Assembly: GCA_013331225.1 (NCBI GenBank)
Contig: DUGV01000199.1
Coordinates: forward strand, 218 to 6,614
From: Methanolinea sp.
Lineage (GTDB): Archaea > Halobacteriota > Methanomicrobia > Methanomicrobiales > Methanospirillaceae
DNA length: 6,397 nt
Direction: 5' to 3'
Shown here: positions 1 to 5,966 of the stretch, piece after piece
Numbering within the stretch: the stretch's first letter is position 1
Layout of the letters: every line of letters starts with the position of its first letter
Notes under the pieces: model-generated
The model's input: the letters and a program-made list of their open reading frames with translations, nothing else
The model's database searches: none
Told to the model about the DNA's origin: nothing
Position numbers and translations under genes: made by a program

Positions 1-546
1 GAGGCGTATTACGCGATCCTCATGCAGGAGACGCAAGGCCTGCGGGTGGAGCCGGGCACAAAGGCGATCCTCGATGCATTCGTCGTGCCCATCTGCCTCG
101 AGCGGGCCCGGATGGACGGGATACCTGTCGCCGATTACTCGATCTCACAGTCATGCATCCCTGCGCCCGCGGTCATCTACGGCCTGAACTACTTTGCATG
201 CACCTCGCACTTCGAGGTCCTGGGCCAGGACGATTCGGCCCGCGAGCTGGTCAGGCACGTGACCAACAACGGGAAGTACCCATTCTGCTCGCAGTGCCTT
301 GATGCGGGCGCACGGATCGAGAGGGCCGTATCCATCTTCGGGAACGTCTCCTGTACCGACCCGGCGTTTGCAGAGATGGCTGCAGGGGTGTGGGAGTCCT
401 TCCGGATACCGCTCGTCGAGATCGTCTGCATCAGGGGTCCGGGCGGATTTAAGCTCTCCTCAATCTGCCCTGTCCGCTACTCGAGGCTGACGCCCGGTGA
501 AAAAGAGCTTCTCTCTCTCTACCTCTCGGGCCAGGTCTTCCTATGA
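1..546 (+). CDS. RLAN-like domain protein (RimK-like ATP-grasp N-terminal domain), 5' end outside window
   Basis: The frame is open from base 1, so the gene begins upstream; the first ATG in view is at 22 and is probably internal. Residues below are counted from that ATG. The opening EAYYAILMQETQGLRVEP resembles the GYYVSLLAEARG-type motif of RLAN domains. The C-terminal part (IFGNVSCTDP at about 105-114, FRIPLVEIVCIRG at about 127-139, then SRLTPGEKELLSLYL) fits the end of that domain, just before the ATP-grasp module. This similarity is recalled from the family, not searched. RLAN has no proven activity; it is usually fused to a RimK-like ligase and is thought to act with it. Here it ends at a TGA that overlaps the ligase ATG (ATGA, 543-546), so the two are separate but probably translationally coupled chains. 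It is cysteine-rich (C25, C45, C60, C89, C92, C111, C136, C149) with an FCSQC pair that could bind metal. No membrane segment is seen. Confidence 0.6.
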   Translation, partial: EAYYAILMQETQGLRVEPGTKAILDAFVVPICLERARMDGIPVADYSISQSCIPAPAVIYGLNYFACTSHFEVLGQDDSARELVRHVTNNGKYPFCSQCLDAGARIERAVSIFGNVSCTDPAFAEMAAGVWESFRIPLVEIVCIRGPGGFKLSSICPVRYSRLTPGEKELLSLYLSGQVFL

Positions 547-1415
547 GCCGCCTCGGGATATTCGTGGACAGAAAGACCCTCTCGTCCACCGAACAGCTCA
601 ACGCCCTTATCCGCTGCCGCGATACCGCAGAGGAGATGGGGCACGGGGCGGAGTTCATCTTCCCGGTGGACATCCGCAAGATCCCCCAGGTCGACGGGCT
701 CTTCATCCGTGCCCGGACCGACCCGATGAACATCACCTATGTCGCCTCCCGGATGGCAGCTTTTTCCGGCATCCCGGTGATCGACGACCCGGACTCCATC
801 CAGGTCTGCTCGGACAAGGTACACATGTACGCACGGCTGATGCACGCAGGGGTCGGGATCCCGCGGACGCTCTTCATCTCCCACCGGGAATTGACGCCGG
901 GGAGGGCGCGGGAAGTCTTCGAGGAGCTCGGGTCGCCCGTCATCATCAAGGAGCCCTCCACATCCTTCTCGCTCCGGGTTGAGAAGGTGGAGGACCCTGT
1001 CGCACTCCTCCAGGTGGCCAGGCGCTACTTCAAGCTCTCTGACTGGGTCGTCGCGCAGGAGTACGTGGAGAGCACCTACGACTGGCGTGTGGGTGTGCTC
1101 CGGGGACGGTTTTTGTACGCCTGCAAGTACATCATCCCCTCCCAGACCTTCAAGATCCAGGACTCGGTGAACGGCCACATCGTCTACTGCGGGGTCGAGA
1201 GTGTCCCCCCCGCGATGGTCCCCCCTGCGGTTATCGACCTCGGCGTCCGGGCAGGCCAGTCCATCGGCAACGGGCTCTACGGGGTGGACATCAAGGAAGG
1301 GCCGGCCGGCCCCTGCGTCATAGAGGTGAACGACAACCCGTCGCTCGAGGGCGGCGAGGACACCGCGTACCCCCACGTGTACCGGGATATCGTCCATACG
1401 CTTCTGGAGACGTGA
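543..1415 (+). CDS. RimK-like ATP-grasp carboxylate-amine ligase
   Basis: A 290-residue cytoplasmic ligase of the ATP-grasp superfamily. These enzymes activate a carboxylate as acyl-phosphate with ATP and join it to an amine. Residues 1-80 form the N-terminal Rossmann-like part. PVIDDPDSIQVCSDKVHMYA (78-97) matches the RimK segment where a Lys precedes the helix leading to AGVGIPRT (102-109). VIIKEPS (133-139) carries the ATP-binding Lys136. QEYVESTYDWRVGVL (172-186) is the usual central strand and Arg motif. YGVDIKEG (246-253) and VIEVNDNPSLEGGED (259-273) supply the likely Mg-binding Asp249, Glu261 and Asn263. The EVNDNP...ED ending is typical of the RLAN-associated subgroup, supporting the call for the upstream gene. 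All catalytic residues look intact. The start overlaps the upstream stop (ATGA), and the cysteine-cluster gene follows after 11 nt. The substrate cannot be read from sequence; RimK-family members add Glu, Cys, Lys or other amino acids. Confidence 0.9.
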   Translation: MSRLGIFVDRKTLSSTEQLNALIRCRDTAEEMGHGAEFIFPVDIRKIPQVDGLFIRARTDPMNITYVASRMAAFSGIPVIDDPDSIQVCSDKVHMYARLMHAGVGIPRTLFISHRELTPGRAREVFEELGSPVIIKEPSTSFSLRVEKVEDPVALLQVARRYFKLSDWVVAQEYVESTYDWRVGVLRGRFLYACKYIIPSQTFKIQDSVNGHIVYCGVESVPPAMVPPAVIDLGVRAGQSIGNGLYGVDIKEGPAGPCVIEVNDNPSLEGGEDTAYPHVYRDIVHTLLET

Positions 1416-1420
1416 AGGAG
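1415..1420 (+). promoter_or_regulatory. Ribosome binding site AAGGAG that sets the YkgJ-like start
   Basis: AAGGAG lies six bases before the ATG at 1427 and overlaps the TGA stop of the ATP-grasp gene. An upstream in-frame GTG at 1412 has no comparable site and would add only five residues, so 1427 is preferred. A second ATG follows directly at 1430. Confidence 0.7.
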
Positions 1421-1426
1421 TCAGCC

Positions 1427-1930
1427 ATGATGCGATCCTTTGAAGAGACAGCAGAGGCCATCTGTGCAGAGTGCGGGGGGCGGTGCTGCCACGAGGCGCA
1501 TCCCCCCCTCTCCCCCGCAAGGATGGAGGAGTTCCGCGCGAGGGGAGTGCCGCTTTCGGTGGCAGAATTCGCCGGGTATACCCGCATGAAGTCGCACGAC
1601 GACGGGATGTGTATCCTGTGCAGGAGTGGGAAGTGCCGGGTCCATGCCTTCAAGCCCGAGACCTGCGTGGCGGGACCCTTCACCTTCGAGGTGCAGGACC
1701 ACACCCTCCGCCTCTTCCTCAAGCATGAATCCGTCTGCCCCCTGGTCCCCTACCTCAAGGCGGACGAGATTGCATATGCCTCCCAGTTCAGGATGGCGGT
1801 GCGGAGCCTGACAGCGCTGGTCCGATCCCTCCCCGCGAACGAACTGGACGCGATCAACCGGATCCCCGAGCCCGAGACCGATCTCGTGGCCGAGATCCTC
1901 CTTGAACCCAGGGGAGCAGGGACTGCATGA
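1427..1930 (+). CDS. YkgJ-type cysteine-cluster protein (putative Zn/Fe-binding)
   Basis: A 167-residue soluble protein with the YkgJ family (PF03692) signature. The first cluster is CAECGGRCC (Cys13, 16, 20, 21), and the second is MCILCRSGKCRVHAFKPETC (Cys62, 65, 70, 80) followed by PFTF, with Cys104 in a later ESVCP. The C-x-h-x-x-x-P-x-x-C arrangement in the second half is diagnostic. The family is predicted to bind zinc or an iron-sulfur centre, and no general biochemical role is established. The C-terminal ~60 residues are helical-looking and unrecognised. The gene sits between the two ligases of the operon, and its TGA overlaps the next gene's ATG (ATGA, 1927-1930). That tight packing argues it works in the same pathway, perhaps by supplying or holding a metal or thiol, or by modifying a protein substrate; this is inference. 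A GTG at 1412 is an alternative start. Confidence 0.85.
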   Translation: MMRSFEETAEAICAECGGRCCHEAHPPLSPARMEEFRARGVPLSVAEFAGYTRMKSHDDGMCILCRSGKCRVHAFKPETCVAGPFTFEVQDHTLRLFLKHESVCPLVPYLKADEIAYASQFRMAVRSLTALVRSLPANELDAINRIPEPETDLVAEILLEPRGAGTA

Positions 1931-3048
1931 AGACCGGCACGGAGCACGAGTACTCCCTCAACGGGCCGGGTTTTGTCCCGCTCCCGGAGTCAGACCGTGT
2001 GCTCGCCGAGATCGCCGGGAGCTGGGACGGCGAGATACCTCTAGGGGGTGCGAAGACCTGCAAGGAGCTGCAGAAGCACGTGCTCGAGGTGATCCCCCTT
2101 CACCCATCGACGAGGCTGTCAGACCTCGAATTCTCTGTCCAGGGAGGAGTGCGTGAGTTCTCCCGCCGGTTCGGCGACCGCTACAGGCTCCTCGGCCTCG
2201 GGATGCACCCCACTCTTACCCTGGACCAGGCCCGCGTCTGGGACCACGGCGAGGGGGAGTACTACGAGGCCTACGACCGTCTCTTCTCCATCCGCCAGCA
2301 CGGCTGGCTGAACATACAGGCGCTCCAGGTGAACCTCGAATACACGAACGAGGAGCGCCTCGTCTCTCTCCACAACCGCACCCGGTGCCTCATCCCTTAC
2401 CTCGTCGCCGTCTCGGCGGCATCCCCGTTCGTCGAGGGGAAGGCCCCCGGGCCGGTCGACAACCGCCTCCTCTTCTACCGGGAGAACCAGGCCAGGATCC
2501 CGGCCATCTGCAACGGGATCGTCCCTGATCCCATCTCGTCTGTCGCGGACTACCGGGAGCGGCTCTCGGGGGTCTACGCCGAGCTCCGGTCGCTCGGGGC
2601 AGGTATCCTCTGCGAGGAATGGGTGGCATCCGCGGGCGTGATCGTCCGGTTCAGCCGTCCCTGCATCGAGATCAAGGCGATCGACGAACAGGAGTGCGTC
2701 TTCTCGGACATGGCGCTCTGCGCCTTCGTGCGGGCGCTCGCCAGGGCCCGTGACCTTCCCATCGAGGAGGACCGGGACTCGCTCGTCGCGATGACGGAGA
2801 GCGCCATCCGGTCGGGAACCGATGGCCTCGAGGATGAACTCGCCGCACTCTATCGGCGCGCCGCGAAGGCGGCGACCGCCGATGAACGGCGGTACCTGCC
2901 GCTGGTAAGGGAGAGGATCGAGAATGGGAGCCTCGGGCAGGTCCTCGCGGAGAGGTTCCGCGATACCGGGGACCTGCAGGGGATCATGAATGACCTTGCG
3001 ATGTGCCTGGTGGAGAACCGGCCATATGTGGGGAATGGCATCGTGTGA
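1927..3048 (+). CDS. GCS2-family glutamate-cysteine ligase-like carboxylate-amine ligase
   Basis: A 373-residue member of the GCS2 family (PF04107), which makes gamma-glutamyl or related amide bonds using ATP. TGTEHEYS at residues 3-10 is the N-terminal Glu-rich metal/ATP motif. LLGLGMHP (88-95), ALQVNLEYTNEE (132-143), N150/R153 before LIPYLVAVSAASPFVEGK (155-172), and RFSRPCIEIKAIDEQE (241-256) follow in family order. The LGMHP...QVNLEY...SPFVEG pattern recalls plant- and proteobacterial-type GshA (QVNLD, NSPF.EGKPNG) more than YbdK, which has a His-containing motif at that place. Glutamate is therefore a reasonable but unproven donor, and the amine acceptor is unknown. It starts inside the upstream stop (ATGA), preceded by a purine-rich GGGGAGCAGGGA, and is probably translationally coupled. 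It is the last gene of the operon and converges with a hicBA module. The ~120 C-terminal residues are helical and not recognised. Confidence 0.85.
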   Translation: MKTGTEHEYSLNGPGFVPLPESDRVLAEIAGSWDGEIPLGGAKTCKELQKHVLEVIPLHPSTRLSDLEFSVQGGVREFSRRFGDRYRLLGLGMHPTLTLDQARVWDHGEGEYYEAYDRLFSIRQHGWLNIQALQVNLEYTNEERLVSLHNRTRCLIPYLVAVSAASPFVEGKAPGPVDNRLLFYRENQARIPAICNGIVPDPISSVADYRERLSGVYAELRSLGAGILCEEWVASAGVIVRFSRPCIEIKAIDEQECVFSDMALCAFVRALARARDLPIEEDRDSLVAMTESAIRSGTDGLEDELAALYRRAAKAATADERRYLPLVRERIENGSLGQVLAERFRDTGDLQGIMNDLAMCLVENRPYVGNGIV

Positions 3049-3080
3049 TAATCTCAATGTTGCAGGAATTTATGAAATCG

Positions 3081-3096
3081 AAGAAGGGAAAAAAGG
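3081..3096 (-). terminator. T-rich tract downstream of the first hicBA pair
   Basis: On the - strand, CCTTTTTTCCCTTCTT begins about a dozen bases after the hicA stop. Pyrimidine- and T-rich tracts act as intrinsic terminators in archaea. There is no hairpin, and the call rests only on composition and position. No equivalent + strand T-tract is seen after the GCS2 gene. Confidence 0.3.
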
Positions 3097-3108
3097 AATT
3101 TCGTATAA

Positions 3109-3327
3109 TTAGCCTGTTCTCACCCACTCATCATGCGAGATTCCTGCGTGCCGGAGAATTTTCGCAAGGAGGTCTGGTCCAATCTTCTGCCGATGCGGAT
3201 TGGGGAGCGTAAGAACCAGAGCATCTTTAATCATAAAAGGGTGTTTACCGCCGCGGTAAGGACCTTCAAATCCCAATACGCGTAATTTTCTCACGAGATT
3301 TCGCCCATTTGACAGGCTGGAGCTTAT
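3109..3327 (-). pseudogene. hicA: HicA-like mRNA interferase toxin, start codon apparently lost (ATA)
   Basis: The 72-codon frame encodes a full HicA (YcfA-like, dsRNA-binding fold) toxin. It has NGRNLVRKLRVLGFEGP, then GGKHPFMIK with the expected catalytic His at residue 29, NPHRQKIGPDLLAKILRHAG, and a stop after WVRTG. HicA toxins cleave mRNA and are held inactive by HicB. The homologous start position is occupied by ATA (3327-3325), sharing bases with the hicB TAA stop (3326-3324) in an ATAA junction. The related pair at 5373-5376 has ATGA. One G-to-A change (+ strand C-to-T at 3325) would turn ATGA into ATAA, abolishing the hicA ATG while keeping a hicB stop. The body has no frameshift or stop. 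The nearest in-frame ATG (3423) lies deep inside hicB, and an in-frame GTG ten codons downstream would trim the N-terminus. Initiation at ATA, or a sequencing error, would make it functional. Confidence 0.7.
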
Positions 3328-3584
3328 GCTCTGACAATAGAATCCAGTCCAGTCATCTCTTCGATCGTGTATTCTCCTAATGCGGGGATAGGAAGTCCCC
3401 TTTGCAGATGAATGATAATCCATCCATCAAGAACCTCCTTTAGTTTCTGACGGCAATCTTCGAGCGTCTTTCCCGTTGCCCATACCCCGGGTAAATCTGG
3501 TATTTCCCCATAGAATGGCTCTTCGTCTTCGATAATCTCGTATTGTGCGCGGTCAAGCGCGGCATGTATGTATTCAAGTATCAT
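3324..3584 (-). CDS. hicB: HicB-like antitoxin
   Basis: An 86-residue HicB-type antitoxin with a degenerate RNase H-like fold. EEPFYGEIPDLPGVWATGKT (21-40) and LEDCRQKLKEVLDGWIIIHL (41-60) are the core strand and helix motifs, followed by RGLPIPALGEY. HicB binds and neutralises HicA and often represses its own promoter. This form has no obvious C-terminal DNA-binding domain, so autoregulation is uncertain. The ATG at 3584 has a GAGG ribosome binding site (3596-3593) eight bases upstream. Its TAA stop overlaps the position where hicA should start. The order is hicB then hicA. The region is visibly more AT-rich than the amidoligase operon, consistent with separate acquisition. Confidence 0.88.
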   Translation of the reverse strand: MILEYIHAALDRAQYEIIEDEEPFYGEIPDLPGVWATGKTLEDCRQKLKEVLDGWIIIHLQRGLPIPALGEYTIEEMTGLDSIVRA

Positions 3585-3751
3585 TGATTGTTCCTCAATC
3601 TGTTGTTGGTTGTAATAAGACTACTGCGGGAAAGGAGAACGAAGTGGAAGTAAATCTCCCCTCCCGACAAGATCCAAAAACGGAATGCGTGGTGTTTTTT
3701 TTTACAAATTCGTTTTCTCTGCTATCTTATGTCATGCAATAGTATCCCCTC

Positions 3752-5041
3752 TCACCTCTCCTCCACCTCCCCGTAAAAGATCGCGATCACCACCCCGATC
3801 CCGGTGAGGAGCGCCCCCACCCCGAGCACGGCCGGCTCGAGCTGCACCAGCAGGAAGATGCAGGAGAGGAGGCCGAGGAGCGGAAAGACGGGAAAATTCC
3901 CCAGCCTGCCGGGGATGGAGAATGGCCGCGGTCTGTCGGGCTCCCTGTAGCGGAGGATGATCACCGAGAGGTTCACCACCACGAACGTGACAAAGAGGGT
4001 GAAGTTGGCGATGTTTGCGACGAACGCGATGTCCCCGGTGAACATGAAGAAGAGCGCACCTCCCCCGACGAGGAGGATCGCAGTCCACGGGGTGTGCCGG
4101 CCGGGGTGGACCCTCGAGAGGAGGCCAGGGAGCGAGCCTGCCCGGGCCATCCCGAACGAGATCCGCGAGGAGGCAAACATCATCATCAGCACGGTGTTGG
4201 CGGTCGCAAAGAGCGCGATCACCGAGAGGAGGAGGGACGCGTCCGCCCCCCATGCGGCGGACGCGACGGTCGCAAACGGCGCGGAGGATGCCGCGAGCGC
4301 CTCCCAGCCCACCACGCTCACCGCCGAGATGCAGACAAAGATGTAGAGGACGGTCGAGACCACGAGCGCCGTGATCAGGGCGAGCGGGACGGTCCGCTCC
4401 GGCCTTCTCGTCTCTTCTGAAAACTTCACCATCTCCTCGAATCCCTGGTAGGCGAAGAAGACAAGCGCCGCGGCGGTGACCACGCCGGAGAGGCCGAGCG
4501 GCATCTCGAAGTAGTCCACCCGCCCGAGGCAGGGAATCCCGGCTGCGATGATCAGCAGGAGCCCGCCCACCTCGATGAGGGTGAACACGACCGCCACCCA
4601 TGCACTCTCCTTCACTCCGAGCAGAAGAATCCCGCAGAGGACTGCGATCAGCAGCACGGCGGCCGGAAAGACCGCGATGGGGAGCAGGCCCCCAAGGTAC
4701 CCGGCGAACCCGAGTGACACCGTCGCCGCACCGAGGATGCCCGAGAAGATGATCAGCCACCCGATCACCATCGCCATCCGGCGGCCCACCGCCCTGGCAG
4801 TATACTCGTACTCGGCGCCGACGTCCGGCATCATCGAGGAGAGTTCCATGTAGGAGAGGGCGGTGAAGAACGCAACCAAAGCCGAGAACACGAACGAGAG
4901 CCAGACCGCGTTCCCGGCGCTCCCGGCCGCCTGCCCGATGAGCGCGTAGATCCCGGCGCCGAGGATGATCCCAATCCCCGAGAGGGTCACCTCCCAGAAC
5001 CCGAGCCTTCGGGCAAGTTTCGGCTGCGTCGAGGGGGGCAT
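3752..5041 (-). CDS. APC superfamily amino-acid permease
   Basis: A 429-residue polytopic membrane protein of the amino acid-polyamine-organocation superfamily, expected to move an amino acid across the cytoplasmic membrane by proton or cation coupling or exchange. The first helix carries SGIGIILGAGIYALIG (21-36), the family's substrate-binding GxG unwound segment. Hydrophobic stretches follow at roughly 43-65, 88-113, 121-143, 148-170, 185-198, 217-243, 266-291, 318-336, 338-363, 383-401 and 403-423, giving about 12 helices. FFAYQGFEEMVKFSEE (195-210) with TRRPERTVP after it is the conserved region around helix 6 and the following loop. The substrate is not predictable. I chose the ATG at 5041, which is preceded by GGTGATCC; a TTG-led extension to 5137 would add 32 residues unlike the family's N-terminus. 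It lies 113 nt downstream of the second hicBA pair on the same strand but has its own TATA box, so it is probably transcribed independently. Confidence 0.9.
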   Translation of the reverse strand: MPPSTQPKLARRLGFWEVTLSGIGIILGAGIYALIGQAAGSAGNAVWLSFVFSALVAFFTALSYMELSSMMPDVGAEYEYTARAVGRRMAMVIGWLIIFSGILGAATVSLGFAGYLGGLLPIAVFPAAVLLIAVLCGILLLGVKESAWVAVVFTLIEVGGLLLIIAAGIPCLGRVDYFEMPLGLSGVVTAAALVFFAYQGFEEMVKFSEETRRPERTVPLALITALVVSTVLYIFVCISAVSVVGWEALAASSAPFATVASAAWGADASLLLSVIALFATANTVLMMMFASSRISFGMARAGSLPGLLSRVHPGRHTPWTAILLVGGGALFFMFTGDIAFVANIANFTLFVTFVVVNLSVIILRYREPDRPRPFSIPGRLGNFPVFPLLGLLSCIFLLVQLEPAVLGVGALLTGIGVVIAIFYGEVEER

Positions 5042-5052
5042 CGTTGCGATAA

Positions 5053-5060
5053 GGATCACC
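5053..5060 (-). promoter_or_regulatory. GGTGATCC ribosome binding site of the permease
   Basis: GGTGATCC matches the core complement of the archaeal 16S rRNA 3' end (GGAGGTGATCC). It lies 11 bases before the ATG at 5041, which is slightly long spacing. It supports the 5041 start over the TTG at 5137. Confidence 0.55.
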
Positions 5061-5107
5061 TGGCTTTGAGAGATGTTAGGGGGTGGGAGAGGATGAGGAT
5101 TTTCGTT

Positions 5108-5117
5108 CTTATAAAAG
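5108..5117 (-). promoter_or_regulatory. Archaeal TATA box for the permease
   Basis: On the - strand, CTTTTATAAG is a good archaeal TATA element in an AT-rich gap between hicA and the permease. With the usual ~25 nt spacing, transcription would start near 5086, giving a ~45-nt leader containing the GGTGATCC site. The core TTATAA is palindromic, but no + strand gene follows. No clear purine-rich BRE is visible upstream. Confidence 0.55.
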
Positions 5118-5154
5118 AGAATACACCTGCACAACAATACAACGTAATACCATT

Positions 5155-5376
5155 TTATTTTTCAAGTTCTTCAGGTGAAATTCCCGCATCTTCGAGGATG
5201 GCCTTTATCAACTTGGGATGAAGGATTGTTCCCGAATGAACTGGAACCGTGACTCTGCACCCCTGTGAATTGCGAAATATCTTATGACTTCCGCTCTGAC
5301 GGACTTCGATAAAACCATGTGTATGCAATATTTTAATGATCTTTTCGGCTGTAACCCGTGGCAATTTCCCCTTCAT
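5155..5376 (-). CDS. hicA: HicA-like mRNA interferase toxin
   Basis: A 73-residue HicA/YcfA-family toxin. LPRVTAEKIIKILHTHGF (5-22) is the first helix, and VRQSGSHKIFRN (25-36) carries the catalytic His31. RVTVPVHSG and LHPKLIKAILEDAGI complete the dsRBD-like fold. The protein is expected to cleave mRNA when released from HicB. The ATG shares bases with the hicB TGA (ATGA, 5373-5376), so translation is probably coupled; no independent ribosome binding site is evident. All family-typical parts are intact, unlike the start of the other hicA in this window. The two HicA proteins are clearly diverged (GGKHPF versus SGSHKIF) and are not a recent duplication. Confidence 0.92.
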   Translation of the reverse strand: MKGKLPRVTAEKIIKILHTHGFIEVRQSGSHKIFRNSQGCRVTVPVHSGTILHPKLIKAILEDAGISPEELEK

Positions 5377-5597
5377 ACTGCCACATCAAGAGTGGTAATG
5401 CTCACCATTTTTGGTTGGGGAACTGCCTCGCCGCATGAGATTCTATCTTCCAGATGAAGGCGTATTGCATCCCTGATATTATCAAGGGCCTCTTCATAGG
5501 TAGATCCCTGTGAATAACACCCCTGAAGCTCAGGGCAGAATACGTAATACCCTGACTCGTCCTTCTCGATCACGACAGAGAAACGAAATGTCTCCAT
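5373..5597 (-). CDS. hicB: HicB-like antitoxin
   Basis: A 74-residue HicB antitoxin, partner of the hicA that overlaps its stop. FSVVIEKDESGYYVFCPELQ (6-25) followed by GCYSQGSTYEEALDNIRDAI (26-45) is the classic HicB core, with the Gly-Cys turn and the helix after it. AIRLHLEDRISCGEAVPQP follows. No DNA-binding extension is present. The ATG at 5597 has only weak purine signal upstream. The upstream region, around 5600-5645, is AT-rich in parts (TATCATTATTA) and could hold a promoter, but I do not see a convincing TATA box at a fixed distance. Confidence 0.92.
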   Translation of the reverse strand: METFRFSVVIEKDESGYYVFCPELQGCYSQGSTYEEALDNIRDAIRLHLEDRISCGEAVPQPKMVSITTLDVAV

Positions 5598-5720
5598 TAT
5601 TTGAACCCAATCAGATGTGGATAGTCTCTCCTAATAATGATACCCCGGGGAGCAGAAAGAACCGCGAGGTCATTGCTGCAGGGGGCCGACGGCCAATGCC
5701 CTGGTTCGGTCTGTTCGTGG

Positions 5721-5785
5721 GTGATATCCGACCGCACTCATCACACAATGGCAGAACAGTTGAGGAATCAGCCCCGACTGCGGGG
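5721..5785 (+). repeat. Diverged direct repeat, copy A (uninterrupted)
   Basis: The first half (5721-5750, containing CCGCACTCATCACAC) matches 5821-5850 at about 24 of 30 positions. The second half (5751-5785, beginning GCAGAACAGTTGAGG) matches 5967-6001 at 30 of 35. Copy A thus joins two segments that lie about 120 nt apart in the other occurrence. Confidence 0.65.
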
Positions 5786-5820
5786 GGTTGTACAGACACT
5801 TGCCCAAGTATAGTTCATGA

Positions 5821-5850
5821 GGTAAATCCGCCCGCACTCATCACACGGTG
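5821..5850 (+). repeat. Direct repeat, left-half copy
   Basis: ATCCG-C-CCGCACTCATCACAC at 5826-5846 repeats 5726-5746 of copy A with one mismatch, exactly 100 bp downstream. Similarity stops where the GC-rich hairpin block begins. Confidence 0.65.
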
Positions 5851-5852
5851 AC

Positions 5853-5906
5853 GCTCCTGGGGCTTACGCCCCGCCGCTGTGGCGTCCCCTAAGGCGCGAT
5901 AGGAGC
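5853..5906. repeat. GC-rich hairpin-forming segment
   Basis: Inverted repeats are nested. GCTCCT (5853-5858) can pair with AGGAGC (5901-5906). Inside, GGGGC-TTAC-GCCCC (5859-5872) forms a tight tetraloop hairpin, and GCC-GCTGT-GGC (5873-5883) a second small one. Together they could form a two-armed closed structure. It may be a repetitive extragenic palindrome or part of a small non-autonomous element; I cannot tell whether it is transcribed. Confidence 0.45.
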
Positions 5907-5966
5907 AGTGCGGGGGAGCAGTAAGTGTCGATTGGTATCCCGATGCAACTCTGCTCACAAACTCGC

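Noticed and set aside
519..1520. Long - strand open frame of 333 codons opposite the ATP-grasp gene
   Set aside because: It is antisense to a motif-complete ligase in GC-rich DNA, where stop codons are rare in the opposite frames; its translation is Arg/Asp/Pro-rich with no domain.
2119..3057. Long - strand open frame of 312 codons opposite the GCS2 gene
   Set aside because: Same GC-rich antisense effect; composition is biased and no family is recognisable.
3109..3423. Longer hicA frame starting at the ATG at 3423
   Set aside because: It would add 32 residues encoded inside hicB that do not resemble HicA; the family's N-terminus begins at the ATA position.
3545..3742. Small + strand frame across the hicB start region, and the T9-type tract at 3695-3703
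   Set aside because: The frame overlaps a supported hicB start and has no domain. The T-tract is on the + strand, where no gene ends nearby, so it is not a credible terminator.
3732..4760. Alternative - strand frame of 342 codons overlapping the permease
   Set aside because: It is a shadow frame rich in Arg, Gly and Pro; the overlapping frame has clear APC helices and motifs.
5611..5851. Overlapping frames on both strands that share PAVGAD-S-VL or APTAG peptides with the downstream repeat
   Set aside because: The peptide similarity is explained by the DNA repeat, appears in several frames at once, and the contexts differ; no sign of a real gene.
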